Source: Synergistales bacterium (GTDB lineage Bacteria; Synergistota; Synergistia; Synergistales; Aminiphilaceae). Taken from it: a DNA stretch of 64,000 nucleotides. The position numbers and the translations under genes are program-made. Below, in pieces: positions 15,878-24,980 of the stretch. Position 1 is the stretch's first letter, and each line of letters starts with the position of its first letter. Below the pieces are notes generated by a model. It was not told the origin of the DNA, ran no database searches, and worked only from the letters and a program-made list of their open reading frames with translations. The stretch is taken from contig JAIPGA010000002.1 in assembly GCA_021736445.1 (NCBI GenBank), positions 40,268-104,267 on the forward strand, read 5' to 3'.

Positions 15878-17125
15878 CTAGACGACCCTTTCGCCCAGTT
15901 TGTAGACCGCCTGCACCGAGGGGACACCGGCGTGATAGGCAAGAATCGCCGGGGTTGCTCCGTCGAGAAGCAGGAAATCGGCATTTTTCCCCGCATCGAG
16001 GCTTCCGCTTCGGCGTTCCTCTCCGATTGCATAGGCGGCATTGAGTGTCGCTGCAGTCAGTGCTTCCTCCACATCCATATCCATGTTCATTACGGCAAGC
16101 CCAAAGATAAAGGGCATGGATTCCGTGTAGCTGGATCCCGGGTTGCAGTCTGTGGCCAGGGCGACCGGGACATCCATCTCGATCATCTTCCGCACCGGGG
16201 CGTAGGGCTTCTTGAGACTGTATGCCGTAGCCGGGAGGATCACCCCGATCACACCCTTGGCGGCCATCTGTCGGAGGTTCTCTTCGCCGGCCGCCAGGAG
16301 ATGCTCGGCGGAGGTCGCTTCCATCTCCGCCGCGAGCCCGGCGCCACCGAGATCATGGACCTCGTCGGCGTGGATCTTCAGTCCCAGACCGTGTTCCCGG
16401 GCCGCTGCAAGAACCCGTCGGCTCTGCTCTATGGAAAAGACCCCCTGTTCGCAGAAGACATCACAGAAACGGGCGATCCCTTGCGATGCTACCTGGGGGA
16501 GCATCTCCCGCACTACCCTGTCCACGAACCGGTCCGGATTCTCTTTGTCTTCCTGCGGGATGGCGTGGGCGCCCATGAATGTGGGAACCACAGTCAGAGG
16601 GGTGGTCTTTGCCACCTGACTGATGACCGCAAGCATCCGGAGCTCCTGATCGGCATCCAGCCCGTAGCCGCTTTTCATCTCCACTGTTGTGGTGCCATAG
16701 GAGAGCGCGGAGAGAGCATGGCTGACGGTGTTGTCGATGAGCTCCCGGTCCGTCGCCTCTTGCACCGACCGGACGGAGGAAAGGATGCCGCCGCCCTTTT
16801 CGAGGATCTCGAGGTAGGAGGCACCGCCGAGCCGCCGGGCGAACTCCTCTTCCCGGCGCCTGGCAAAACACATGTGCGTATGGGGATCGACAAAGCCGGG
16901 GATCAGACAGCGTCCCGAACAGTCGATCTCCTGATCGATGATTGTCTCGTTCCGGACGATCTCCTTTCGGAGCTCCTCTTCGTTGCCGATCTGTGAAATG
17001 ACTCCATTATGTACAAGCAGTGCACCCTTTGGGTATTGCCTGATGTTCTTCTGGGCGCTGCCTGAAGGGGCGTGCCCCGGATCCTCGGGGGTGTGGATTC
17101 GGGCATTATAGAACAGTTTTTTCAT
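15878..17125 (-). CDS. hutI: Imidazolonepropionase
   Basis: Third enzyme of histidine degradation; hydrolyses imidazolone-5-propionate to N-formimino-glutamate. The 415-residue amidohydrolase has the HxH metal motif in PGFVDPHTHMCFA, the substrate-loop region RLGGASYLEI, TVEMKSGYGLD, HADEVHDLGGA and ATDCNPGSS. The ATG at 17123-17125 follows AAGGAGAG by about eight bases. It lies downstream of livK past a terminator-like hairpin. The second step enzyme urocanase (hutU) and the formiminoglutamate-processing enzyme are not in the window. Confidence 0.95.
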   Translation of the reverse strand: MKKLFYNARIHTPEDPGHAPSGSAQKNIRQYPKGALLVHNGVISQIGNEEELRKEIVRNETIIDQEIDCSGRCLIPGFVDPHTHMCFARRREEEFARRLGGASYLEILEKGGGILSSVRSVQEATDRELIDNTVSHALSALSYGTTTVEMKSGYGLDADQELRMLAVISQVAKTTPLTVVPTFMGAHAIPQEDKENPDRFVDRVVREMLPQVASQGIARFCDVFCEQGVFSIEQSRRVLAAAREHGLGLKIHADEVHDLGGAGLAAEMEATSAEHLLAAGEENLRQMAAKGVIGVILPATAYSLKKPYAPVRKMIEMDVPVALATDCNPGSSYTESMPFIFGLAVMNMDMDVEEALTAATLNAAYAIGEERRSGSLDAGKNADFLLLDGATPAILAYHAGVPSVQAVYKLGERVV

Positions 17126-17173
17126 GGATCTTCTCTCCTTCGCCTGCAACTGGTGACAGTGTGGACACAATAG

Positions 17174-17201
17174 AAAAGAGGGATATGCCGGCGGCACACC
17201 C
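17174..17201 (-). terminator. Candidate terminator or attenuator after livK
   Basis: On the minus strand GGGTGTGCC pairs with GGCATATCCC (one bulged T, loop of about three), followed by CTCTTTTCT. Being between livK and hutI, it would lower hutI expression relative to the transporter if read-through occurs. Confidence 0.5.
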
Positions 17202-17222
17202 CTCCCGGGAGATCTGTGGGTG

Positions 17223-18368
17223 TTACGGTGTGATCAGGGACTTCTCCTCTACCACGCCGTAGTACTGGTACCGGCCGTCCTTGGCGATCTGCACCTGTAC
17301 CGGTTTCACCACTTCGCCGATTTCCGTGAATCCCTTGATGATACCGGTCAGCCCTGCGAAGTCCTCCAGATTCTCCATGGCCTGCTGGACCTCCACCGGG
17401 TCTGTTGTGCCGGCTTTGTTGATGCTTTCGGTGATGATCAGCAGTGCATCGTAGGCGGAGGCGCCGACCATATCCGGTTCCATGTCAAAGCGGCTTCTGT
17501 ATTCGCTGAGGTAGCTTTTCACGATGTCCCGCTCGGAACCGCGGTTGAAGTTGGTGACGATAATGAATCCCTCCGCCGCGTCGCCGGCGATCTCGAAGAA
17601 CTTCGGGGAATCGGCGCCTTCGTCGCCGATGAAGGGGGCGTCGATACCCATGTTGCGGGCCTGCTTGATCATCGGTCCGGCCTGGAAATAGTATCCGGAG
17701 CCCACGATGACATCGGGCTCGAGCTCCTTGATCCTGGAGAGATAGGGGCTGTAGTCCTTTTCCTGGAAGGGGTAGGCCTTGTCGTAGAGGATCTCGATCC
17801 CGTGCTCCTTGGCGTAGACCCGGAACCCTTCAGCCAGGGCATGGCCGAAATCGTTGTCGGCGTGCAGCATCGCCACGGTTTTCGCTTCCAGCATCGTGTC
17901 GGTGACGTAGGCTGCGGCCTTCCCCTCCACGGTGCCGAGAAACCCGTTACGGAAGCAGAATTCTCCGGCTTTGGTGATGTCGGGGTGCACCGCATAGGCG
18001 GCCACAAAGGGTATCTGCGCGGCATTGAAGATCTGGGCCGCTGCTCTGCTGGGCATACTGTAGGACCCACCTACAGCGGCCACCACCTGATCCTGCTGGA
18101 TCAGCTTCCTGGAGAGGGCTACCGCTTCCTTGGTGTCCGCTCGATCATCGTAGATGACCAGCTCGACATCCTTCCCCAGAACGCCTCCCTGTTCGTTGAT
18201 CCGCTCTTTGGCAAGCTTGACCGAATTCTCGACACTTCTTCCGTCCGCTGCGGCGAATCCGGTGAGGGGAGCCAGAACCCCAACCTTGACCGTTTCCGCT
18301 GCGGAAACCGCGCCCGCACATACCGTGACCGCGAACATCAATGCTATTGCTATCCGTACTACCTTCAT
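17223..18368 (-). CDS. livK: HAAT-type amino-acid ABC transporter substrate-binding protein
   Basis: Periplasmic binding protein of the LivJ/LivK family, 381 residues. It has an N-terminal signal peptide with a likely cleavage after AVSA (about residue 23). The start of the mature protein, VKVGVLAPLTGFAAADG, is typical of the family, with further GGSYSMPSRAAAQIF and IGDEGADSP segments lining the ligand cleft. The ATG at 18366-18368 follows GAGGAGG by eight to nine bases. A promoter-like pair lies just upstream, separating it from livF. Position between hutH and hutI suggests histidine or a related ligand; this is inference. Confidence 0.92.
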   Translation of the reverse strand: MKVVRIAIALMFAVTVCAGAVSAAETVKVGVLAPLTGFAAADGRSVENSVKLAKERINEQGGVLGKDVELVIYDDRADTKEAVALSRKLIQQDQVVAAVGGSYSMPSRAAAQIFNAAQIPFVAAYAVHPDITKAGEFCFRNGFLGTVEGKAAAYVTDTMLEAKTVAMLHADNDFGHALAEGFRVYAKEHGIEILYDKAYPFQEKDYSPYLSRIKELEPDVIVGSGYYFQAGPMIKQARNMGIDAPFIGDEGADSPKFFEIAGDAAEGFIIVTNFNRGSERDIVKSYLSEYRSRFDMEPDMVGASAYDALLIITESINKAGTTDPVEVQQAMENLEDFAGLTGIIKGFTEIGEVVKPVQVQIAKDGRYQYYGVVEEKSLITP

Positions 18369-18401
18369 ACAACACACCTCCTCAGTGTATGGTACAGCAC
18401 T

Positions 18402-18430
18402 ATCCTAATGGCTCTGTTACGGTTCTTCAA
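18402..18430 (-). promoter_or_regulatory. Candidate promoter for livK
   Basis: Minus-strand TTGAAG (18425-18430), a 17-base spacer and TAGGAT (18402-18407), in the 66-base gap between livF and livK. It would give the binding protein a higher level than the membrane parts, as is usual for such systems. Confidence 0.5.
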
Positions 18431-18434
18431 ATGC

Positions 18435-19145
18435 CTAGAGACCCAGGTAGGCGGTCCGGACACGCTGATCTTCCAGCAGTTCATCGGCGTTGCCCGAAAG
18501 CGCCATTTGTCCGGTTTCGATGACATATGCTCTGCTTGAGGCACGGAGTGAGGCCAGGGCGTTCTGTTCGACAAGAAGAATGGTCAGGCCGTAATCCCGG
18601 TTGAGCTGTTCCAGAACACGGAACACCTGATCCACCAGTTTGGGCATCAGTCCCATTGAAATCTCGTCAACCAGCAAAAGCCTGGGCGACGAGACAAGCG
18701 CTCTCGCGATGGCTACCTGTTGCCGTTCCCCTCCGGAGAGGGTGTTGGCGAGCTGATTCGCCCGCTCTTCCAGCCGGGGGAATATGGAGTAGATCCATTG
18801 GAACTGTGTCTCCAGATTGATCTTTGAGCGCATCTTGTAGACACCGGTGAGGATGTTTTCGTAGACGGTCATCTGAGGGAATGTGCGGGCTCCCTCCGGG
18901 ACGACACGGATCCCGAGACGTGCCCGCTGATGAGGAGGGACGCCTATCAGCTCCCTGCCGTTGAACCGGATGCTTCCCTGTACTGAGGAGACCAGTCCCA
19001 TCAAAGCGTTCAAAGTAGATGTCTTGCCGGCGCCGTTGGCTCCGATGATGGAAACAAACTCCCCTTCGTCAAGCTCAAAGGAGAGGCCGTGCACCGCCTC
19101 GATGTCGCCGTAGGAGACGTGGAGATCATTGACGTCAAGAAGCAT
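18435..19145 (-). CDS. livF: HAAT-type amino-acid ABC transporter ATP-binding protein LivF
   Basis: One of the two ATPases of a LivFGHM-type importer, 236 residues. Walker A GANGAGKTS, signature LSGGERQQVAIARAL, Walker B LLLVDEISMGLMPK and the H-loop region ILLVEQNA are intact; VEQN is typical of LivF. The ATG at 19143-19145 lies within the end of livG (11-base overlap), after AAGGAAGG. Confidence 0.95.
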   Translation of the reverse strand: MLLDVNDLHVSYGDIEAVHGLSFELDEGEFVSIIGANGAGKTSTLNALMGLVSSVQGSIRFNGRELIGVPPHQRARLGIRVVPEGARTFPQMTVYENILTGVYKMRSKINLETQFQWIYSIFPRLEERANQLANTLSGGERQQVAIARALVSSPRLLLVDEISMGLMPKLVDQVFRVLEQLNRDYGLTILLVEQNALASLRASSRAYVIETGQMALSGNADELLEDQRVRTAYLGL

Positions 19146-19908
19146 AGCCGAGCCCTTCCTTTCCGAGATAGGCCTCCACCACATCTGGATTGTCGCTGAC
19201 CTCTTGCGGTGCTCCCTCTGCAAGCTTGCTTCCGTGGTCCAACACAACAATGCGGTCGGAGAGCGACATGGCGACCTTCATGTTGTGCTCGATGAGGAGT
19301 ACGGTGACCCCCTGGTTGCGGATCCGCTGGATGAATGTCTGTAACGCCGTGATTTCTTCGTGCCGGAGTCCGGAAAAGGACTCATCCAGAAGCAGAAGCT
19401 TTGGGTGCAGGGCAAGGGCTCTGGCGATCTCCAGACGGCGGAGGTTGCCCAGAGGCAGCAGCCCCGCTTTCTGAGAGGAGAGATCCTCTATCCCTACCGA
19501 TTGGAGGATCTCCTGGGCTCGAGAGCGGATATTGGCTTTTTTCCAACTCTTCCACATCCCTGTTGATGAGGGGTAGTCCCCCAGTCCCAGGGCGACGGTC
19601 ACATTCTCCAGAACAGTGAGCTCCGTGAAGGGTTTGACCACCTGAAAGGTTCTCCCGATACCACGGTACGCCATAGCATGGGGAGCCGTGGCGGTCACAT
19701 CGCTGCCGTTGAAGAGGATGCTCCCCGAGGTCGGCTGGAGAAGACCGGAGATCATGTTGAAACAGGTTGTCTTCCCGGCTCCATTGGGACCGATGAGGCC
19801 GAGGATCTCTCCGGTGTTTACGGAAAAGCTCACCTGCTCCACCGCTTTGAGACCGCCGAAGTGTTTGGAGAGCTGCCTGATTTCGAGGATTGGGATTGAC
19901 TCACTCAT
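19135..19908 (-). CDS. livG: HAAT-type amino-acid ABC transporter ATP-binding protein LivG
   Basis: Second ATPase of the importer, 257 residues. Walker A GPNGAGKTT, Q-loop RTFQVVKPF, Walker B LLLLDESFSGLRHEE and LLIEHNMKVAMSLSD are seen. The ABC signature region reads LPLGNLRRLEIARAL, a drifted LSxG motif, which is common in LivG. It overlaps livM by eight bases and livF by eleven. Confidence 0.95.
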   Translation of the reverse strand: MSESIPILEIRQLSKHFGGLKAVEQVSFSVNTGEILGLIGPNGAGKTTCFNMISGLLQPTSGSILFNGSDVTATAPHAMAYRGIGRTFQVVKPFTELTVLENVTVALGLGDYPSSTGMWKSWKKANIRSRAQEILQSVGIEDLSSQKAGLLPLGNLRRLEIARALALHPKLLLLDESFSGLRHEEITALQTFIQRIRNQGVTVLLIEHNMKVAMSLSDRIVVLDHGSKLAEGAPQEVSDNPDVVEAYLGKEGLGYAS

Positions 19909-20794
19909 GGGTCCCGCCCCCTTTGCCGAAGGTTTTCCGCAGCAGACTCCGGGCCAGACTCTGCTCCCCCAGCAGGCCCCCGGGCTGGAAGCGTATCATC
20001 AACAGAAGGAGCGCTGCGTAGAGAAACATCCGGTAATCGGTCAGCGGCCGGAAGACCTCCGGAAGGATCCCCAGCACCGCAGCCCCGAGGACCGGCCCCC
20101 AGAGCGTGCCCATCCCTCCGAGAACCAGAATGGAAAGCAGCTGTACCGATACGGGAAAAGCGAAATCCGAGGGGCTGACAAAGTGCATGTAATGGGCGTA
20201 CAGAGCCCCACCCAGTCCGGCCATCGCGGTTCCCACCACAAAGGCGAGCAGCTTGAAGCGCACCGGCGAGATCCCCATGCTGGAGGCGGCGGTTTCGTCT
20301 TCACGGATAGCCGCACAGGCCAGTCCCGCCCAGCATCTTGTAAACCACCAGCAGACCAGCAGCACCAGTGCAAGACCGGCGAGGCAGAGCAGGAGAAACC
20401 CGTTGCCCCGGAGTGTGGTTCCCAGAAACGAGATGGAGGGGATTCCCCCGAGCCCCATCGCTCCACCGAGGAAGGGTACGTAGTTGAATGTGGCGACCAC
20501 GATGAAGTTGATGCCGATGGTGGTGATGGCCAGGAAGTCCTCTTTCAATCTCAGGCTGGGAAGGCCGAGAAGAAGCCCCATCAATCCCGTGATCAGCAAC
20601 ACCACGGGAAGGGCCACCCAAAAGGACAGCCCCACCTTGGCTGACAGAACGGCGGCCGCATAGGCACCGATACCGAAGAATGCGGCGTGACCGAGGGAGA
20701 TCTGTCCTGCGAACCCGACAATGACATTGAGTCCGCAGGCGACGATTGCCTGGATGGTGAACAGTGTTGTGAGCGTCACGACATAGCTACTCAT
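19901..20794 (-). CDS. livM: HAAT-type amino-acid ABC transporter permease LivM
   Basis: Inner-membrane permease, 297 residues, with about eight hydrophobic segments. The family block GLNVIVGFAGQISLGHAAFFGIGAY (read in parts) sits at residues 20-45, and the cytoplasmic coupling loop AIREDETAASSMGI near residue 180. It lies 12 bases after livH, with AGGAGG ahead of the ATG. It overlaps livG. Confidence 0.94.
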   Translation of the reverse strand: MSSYVVTLTTLFTIQAIVACGLNVIVGFAGQISLGHAAFFGIGAYAAAVLSAKVGLSFWVALPVVLLITGLMGLLLGLPSLRLKEDFLAITTIGINFIVVATFNYVPFLGGAMGLGGIPSISFLGTTLRGNGFLLLCLAGLALVLLVCWWFTRCWAGLACAAIREDETAASSMGISPVRFKLLAFVVGTAMAGLGGALYAHYMHFVSPSDFAFPVSVQLLSILVLGGMGTLWGPVLGAAVLGILPEVFRPLTDYRMFLYAALLLLMIRFQPGGLLGEQSLARSLLRKTFGKGGGTHE

Positions 20795-20806
20795 ACCGAT
20801 GCCCTC

Positions 20807-21670
20807 CTACTTGCGAACGAAGAGTCCCTGCGGCCGCCACAGCAGGACAAGGATCATGATGATAAAGGCCAGTGCGTTCCTTGGAAGAGGGATGCCCGCA
20901 TAGCCGATCAGCAGGGTCTCCCCTACGCCTAACAGGATGGCTGCGATGACGGCCCCCGGCACCGAACCGAGTCCCCCCACGACAATCAGGGCCAGTGTCT
21001 TGTAGGCTGGGACCGCACCCATGGTGGGATAGACCTGGTTGTAGTGGATGCCCACCAGGATGCCTGCCACCGCGGCCACAGCCGAGCCGATCATGAAGGT
21101 GACGTCAACGATGGCATGGCTGTTGATCCCGTTGGCACTGGCGGTATCCATGTCCTGGGAGGCTGCCCGCATGGCCAGCCCCAGCTCCGTTCTGGTGGTG
21201 AGAAACCAGAGGAGGACAAGCACCACCGCCGTCACCACGTAGACCGTGGCCAGGGAAGAGGAGATCCTGATGCCCAGCAGGGTGACCCCCGGCACCGGAA
21301 GGGGGGCGTCGAAGGATTGGATATAGGGGCCGGCCACCAGTCTGCAGAGTTCCTGAATGCCGATAAGCAGCGCGATACTGCTGATAAGAGGAACAAAGGG
21401 CGGGAAGGAGAGCAGCGGGAAATAGACAAGCCGTTCGATCAGCACCCCGAGCACCGCGCAGCCGGCCATGCTGACCAGTACCCCCAGCCAGAGATTCCCT
21501 GTGGCCGAGAATACGCCCAGACCGATGTAGGCCCCTACAGTGTAGACAGCGGCGTGGGCGATGTGAAGGATCCGCATGATTCCGTATACAAGAGCAAGCC
21601 CCAGGGTGATAAGGGCATAGGTGGATCCGACGCCGATACCATTGAGCAGTTGTTCCAGGAACAGTTGCAT
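20807..21670 (-). CDS. livH: HAAT-type amino-acid ABC transporter permease LivH
   Basis: Inner-membrane permease, 287 residues, about eight hydrophobic segments. It opens with the LivH-typical LLNGIGVGSTYALITLGLAL and the coupling loop AMRAASQDMDTASANGI occurs near residue 170. The ATG at 21668-21670 follows GAGGTG by seven bases. It is 80 bases downstream of hutH and heads the transporter genes. Confidence 0.94.
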   Translation of the reverse strand: MQLFLEQLLNGIGVGSTYALITLGLALVYGIMRILHIAHAAVYTVGAYIGLGVFSATGNLWLGVLVSMAGCAVLGVLIERLVYFPLLSFPPFVPLISSIALLIGIQELCRLVAGPYIQSFDAPLPVPGVTLLGIRISSSLATVYVVTAVVLVLLWFLTTRTELGLAMRAASQDMDTASANGINSHAIVDVTFMIGSAVAAVAGILVGIHYNQVYPTMGAVPAYKTLALIVVGGLGSVPGAVIAAILLGVGETLLIGYAGIPLPRNALAFIIMILVLLWRPQGLFVRK

Positions 21671-21750
21671 GTCTTTTCACCTCGTTGCGTTCGAAACGAT
21701 TTGGTTCCGCGCTGTCGCCGGATATGTCCTGCGAAGGGGCATCCAGGGGC

Positions 21751-23277
21751 CTACTCGAGTTCGCCGATTTGTGCTTCCACCGCCTCTGTGACCGCACCCT
21801 CCCGGACGAGGCGGAGCGCCTGGTCGATCAGCGTGTACATGCATGTATCCTCCTCGATGAAGGGGATTTCCTTCCTGACCCTGCGGTGGGCGGCGTCTGC
21901 CCCCTTGCCTGGAGCGAGAGGGCGACTGAAGTCGATGCCCTGGGCTGCGCAGAGCAGCTCTATGGCGAGGGCCTTCCGGGTGTTCCCCAGAATCTCCATC
22001 GCTTTCCGTGCGGCGTGCATGCCCATGGAGACGTGATCTTCCTGATTGGCCGAGGTGGGGATGCTGTCCACCGAGGCAGGATGGGCGAGCACCTTGTTCT
22101 CCGAAACGAGGGCCGCGCTGACGTATTGGGGTATCATGAAACCGCTGTTCAGACCACTGTTTTGGATCAAAAACGGCGGAAGCCCCGAAAGCTTATGGTC
22201 CACCAGGCGTGCCACCCGTCGTTCCGAGATGTTGGCGAACTCGGCCATGGCGATCCCCAGGTAATCCATGGAGATGGCGATAGGCTGTCCGTGGAAGTTG
22301 CCGCCGCTGATCGCCTCTTCGGAAGAGGGGAAGATCAGCGGGTTATCGGTCACCGAGTTGATCTCGATTCCGATTTTCTGATGCACAAAATCCAGGGTGT
22401 CCCTGCTTGCTCCGTGGACCTGAGGAGCGCAGCGGAGTGAATAGGCGTCCTGGACGCGATTCCCCTTGTATTCGTCGATGATGTGGCTCCCATCGATGAG
22501 ACGGCGTATATTGCCTGCCACCCGTCGCTGTCCGATGTGGGGACGCAATTCGTGGGTCCGTTCGTCAAAGGCGTAGGGGACGCCGTGGAGGGCTTCCAGC
22601 GACAGCGAGGCGGTGATATCGGCGGTCTTCGCCAATTGCAGGGCATCGTAGACAGCCAGAGCTCCTACAGCCGTCATCACTGTGGTGCCGTTGTTGAGGG
22701 CCAGTCCTTCCTTCGGCTGCAGTGAAACCGGTTCCATGCCCGTTTCCCGGAGGGCCTCGGCGGTCTGCATGCGCCTCCCCTTGTAGATCACCTCTCCCAG
22801 TCCCAGAAGGGGGATCGCAAGGTGCGACAGCGGGCAGAGATCGCCGCTGGCGCCCACGGATCCCTGGGCGGGGATAATCGGATGGATCCCCTCGTTGAGG
22901 TAGTGTGCCAGCTGCGTTAGTGTAGGGAGGCTGATGCCTGAAAAGCCTCTGGTCAGTGTGTTGATCCGCAGCAGCATGGTGGCCCGGGTGATATCCTCAG
23001 GCAGTGGTTCTCCCACGCCGCAGGAGTGGCTTTTCAGGAGATTCTCCTGGAGTCGGGTGCTTTGGTCCTGGGGTATCATCACCGTCGCCAGGTCGCCGAA
23101 CCCCGTGGTGATGCCGTAGATCACCTTTTCCTGCTCCACCCAGGAAGAGACCATCTCGGCACCCCGCTGTACAAAGGCTTCTGCGGCAGGGTCGAGTGTG
23201 ATTGTGTAGCCTTCGCGCGCCACCTTCACGATCTCGTCAAGCGTCAGCGAGTGGCCGTTCAATTCGATTACAGGCAT
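21751..23277 (-). CDS. hutH: Histidine ammonia-lyase
   Basis: Deaminates histidine to urocanate. The 508-residue length is typical. The Ala-Ser-Gly triad that cyclises into the MIO electrophile is in GSVGASGDLCPLSH, near residue 142. Other family segments are GLALNNGT, DNPLIF and the C-terminal QEDHVSMG. The ATG follows GGGGGAG by about six bases. It is the first gene of the hutH-livHMGFK-hutI cluster; its leader carries hairpins (see regulatory entry). Confidence 0.96.
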   Translation of the reverse strand: MPVIELNGHSLTLDEIVKVAREGYTITLDPAAEAFVQRGAEMVSSWVEQEKVIYGITTGFGDLATVMIPQDQSTRLQENLLKSHSCGVGEPLPEDITRATMLLRINTLTRGFSGISLPTLTQLAHYLNEGIHPIIPAQGSVGASGDLCPLSHLAIPLLGLGEVIYKGRRMQTAEALRETGMEPVSLQPKEGLALNNGTTVMTAVGALAVYDALQLAKTADITASLSLEALHGVPYAFDERTHELRPHIGQRRVAGNIRRLIDGSHIIDEYKGNRVQDAYSLRCAPQVHGASRDTLDFVHQKIGIEINSVTDNPLIFPSSEEAISGGNFHGQPIAISMDYLGIAMAEFANISERRVARLVDHKLSGLPPFLIQNSGLNSGFMIPQYVSAALVSENKVLAHPASVDSIPTSANQEDHVSMGMHAARKAMEILGNTRKALAIELLCAAQGIDFSRPLAPGKGADAAHRRVRKEIPFIEEDTCMYTLIDQALRLVREGAVTEAVEAQIGELE

Positions 23278-23309
23278 CCATTCTCCCCCTTTGTTGTGCT
23301 CAATCCATG

Positions 23310-23361
23310 TCCCGACGCATCCTGTGCCCGATGTCGGGATCCCCCGGGGTTTACCCTGGGG
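23310..23361 (-). promoter_or_regulatory. Structured leader of hutH and end of amrS: two hairpins
   Basis: Near the amrS end, CCCCGGGG pairs with CCCTGGGG (23342-23349 with 23354-23361, one G-T pair, loop TTTA); the amrS stop codon (23351-23353) lies in this loop. Next, TCCCGAC (23310-23316) can pair with GTCGGGA (23333-23339), or the latter can instead fold into a small CCCG/CGGG stem (23327-23338). There is no U-tract. It could be a terminator of the upstream cassette, or a leader controlling hutH. Confidence 0.4.
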
Positions 23362-24370
23362 CGGTTACAAAATTGTTTTCCCTACCACAATAGGCACACT
23401 GCCCCGATTCGTCAATGTGCAGTTCTCGGACTGCGAGATTGTCGCGTGCGACAATCTCGCGGCCGCAGCCCCGGCAGTAGGTGCTGCTCTTTCCCCGCAT
23501 GTTGCCAAGATAGACATAAGCCAGGTATTCGCTTGCCAGATCGCTGTATTCGTTCATGGTTTCCACCGAAGGGGATTCGCCGTCCCAGTGATATCTGGGA
23601 AAGGATCGGCTCAAGTGAAAGGGTATCGCTGGAGATAGAGCGGCGATCCATTGGATCATGGCCGCGAATTCCGCCCTGCTGTCGTTGATCCCGGGAACGA
23701 GAAGATGGGTGACCTCCAGGTGCGTGTCGGAGTCGGCAAACCGCCGGATTGTCTGTTGTACGGGTTCCAGTGAACCGCCGAGTCTCCTGTAGGCTTCCTC
23801 CGTAAAGGCCTTCAGATCCACATTGGCCGCTGTGATATGGGGTAGCAGTGTTTCCAGGGGTTCACTGTTGATATAGCCGTTGGTGACGAGAATCGTTTCG
23901 CAGCCCTCCTCGCGGAGCGCCTGTGCGCAGTCATAGACAAACTCGTACCATACAAAGGGTTCGTTGTAGGTGAATGCTACGGAGCGGAGGCCCTTACTTC
24001 GGACATGGCGGAGCACTTCATCTACGGAGAGATGGGTCAGCTGCACCTGGGGCGACCAGGTGGCGATCTCCCAGTTTTGACAGAAGGGGCATGCCATGTT
24101 GCAGCCTACCGTGCCCAGGGAGAGCACCTCTTCGCCCGGGTAGAAGTGGTAGAGCGGTTTCTTTTCCATCGGGTCGAGGGAGATACTGCTCGCCTTGGCG
24201 TAGTTACAGCTTTTCAGCTCCCCCGAAGACGGAGACATGCGGACTCTGCAGACACCGGTTTCTCCCGGGGCGAGCCTGCAGGCATGGGGACACAGGCGGC
24301 AGACCACCGCTCCGTCACTTTGGGTGTACCAAGTGGCCTCATGGGTGCACTGCTCTGCGGAAGCGCCCAT
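23351..24370 (-). CDS. amrS: AmmeMemoRadiSam-system radical SAM enzyme
   Basis: Radical SAM enzyme of the conserved, functionally unassigned group found with AMMECR1 and Memo/LigB-like proteins. The 339-residue protein has the cluster motif CNMACPFC (CX3CX2C) near residue 95, preceded by a cysteine group CRLCPHACRL and VCRVR at the N-terminus. At the C-terminus two CxxC pairs (YCRGCGRE and CAYCGREN) form a zinc-ribbon-like end. The reaction and substrate are unknown. It follows the AMMECR1 gene by four bases. The similar activating-enzyme fold (PflA-like) suggests it may act on a protein, but that is inference. Confidence 0.9.
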   Translation of the reverse strand: MGASAEQCTHEATWYTQSDGAVVCRLCPHACRLAPGETGVCRVRMSPSSGELKSCNYAKASSISLDPMEKKPLYHFYPGEEVLSLGTVGCNMACPFCQNWEIATWSPQVQLTHLSVDEVLRHVRSKGLRSVAFTYNEPFVWYEFVYDCAQALREEGCETILVTNGYINSEPLETLLPHITAANVDLKAFTEEAYRRLGGSLEPVQQTIRRFADSDTHLEVTHLLVPGINDSRAEFAAMIQWIAALSPAIPFHLSRSFPRYHWDGESPSVETMNEYSDLASEYLAYVYLGNMRGKSSTYCRGCGREIVARDNLAVRELHIDESGQCAYCGRENNFVTAPG

Positions 24371-24374
24371 TCCA

Positions 24375-24950
24375 TCACGACCTTTCGCGGTATCGATTCA
24401 CCTCGAAGCGCTTAATGGTAACGCCAGAGAGTGACTGAAGCCCCGCTTTATGGGCAGCGACGGCCAGCTGGTGCTCGACGGTGTCGATCCCTTCCAGATC
24501 AGGCAGGAGAACCCCTCGGGCGATCCCCTGTTCTACGATGACTCCCCATCGTTTGGGATCCAGCTGGTTCGTATCGCGCACCTCCTCCGGTGTCGACAGT
24601 ACGTCCACGGAGACAATGATATCCGGAAGCTCTTCGTTTTGCACCCGTGGAAACCGGGGATCATGGAGAGAGGCTGCGATGGCGTTGGCCGCGATCTCCT
24701 CGGCCAGATTCCCGTAAGCAGGCAATATGGTGCCAATGCATCCTCGCAATTCGTCATGCGCTTTTTTCAACGTCACAAAGCAAGCCCTGCTGGTTTCCCA
24801 GAGTGCCCTCTGTCCGCTCACGGCCAGGGCGTCCTGCCATCCGAGGGTTCGTCTCTCCGTCACAATCGTCTCTACCTGTTGTCGGGCGAACAACACGTAG
24901 GGATGCGGGTTGCGGGGTGCTGTTTCTGTTTGTTCTCTTTCCTCACTCAT
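24375..24950 (-). CDS. amrA: AMMECR1-domain protein (AmmeMemoRadiSam system protein A)
   Basis: A 191-residue AMMECR1-family protein, the bacterial relative of the human gene linked to Alport syndrome with elliptocytosis. The family hallmark LRGCIGT lies near residue 70 after CFVTLKK. SVDVLSTPEEV and GVLLPDLEG follow. The biochemical function is unknown; the conserved Cys in LRGCIG suggests a catalytic or binding pocket. It stands between the LigB-like gene (30 bases upstream) and amrS (four bases downstream) in one cassette. Confidence 0.9.
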   Translation of the reverse strand: MSEEREQTETAPRNPHPYVLFARQQVETIVTERRTLGWQDALAVSGQRALWETSRACFVTLKKAHDELRGCIGTILPAYGNLAEEIAANAIAASLHDPRFPRVQNEELPDIIVSVDVLSTPEEVRDTNQLDPKRWGVIVEQGIARGVLLPDLEGIDTVEHQLAVAAHKAGLQSLSGVTIKRFEVNRYRERS

Positions 24951-24980
24951 GCGTACACCGTCCTTTCTCCACGACCCTCT

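Noticed and set aside
19688..20644. A 318-codon plus-strand frame opposite livG and livM
   Set aside because: Low-complexity antisense translation of conserved transporter genes.
19135..21670. Branched-chain amino-acid specificity for the liv-type transporter
   Set aside because: Family name alone; the flanking hut genes argue for histidine, so I did not call a branched-chain substrate.
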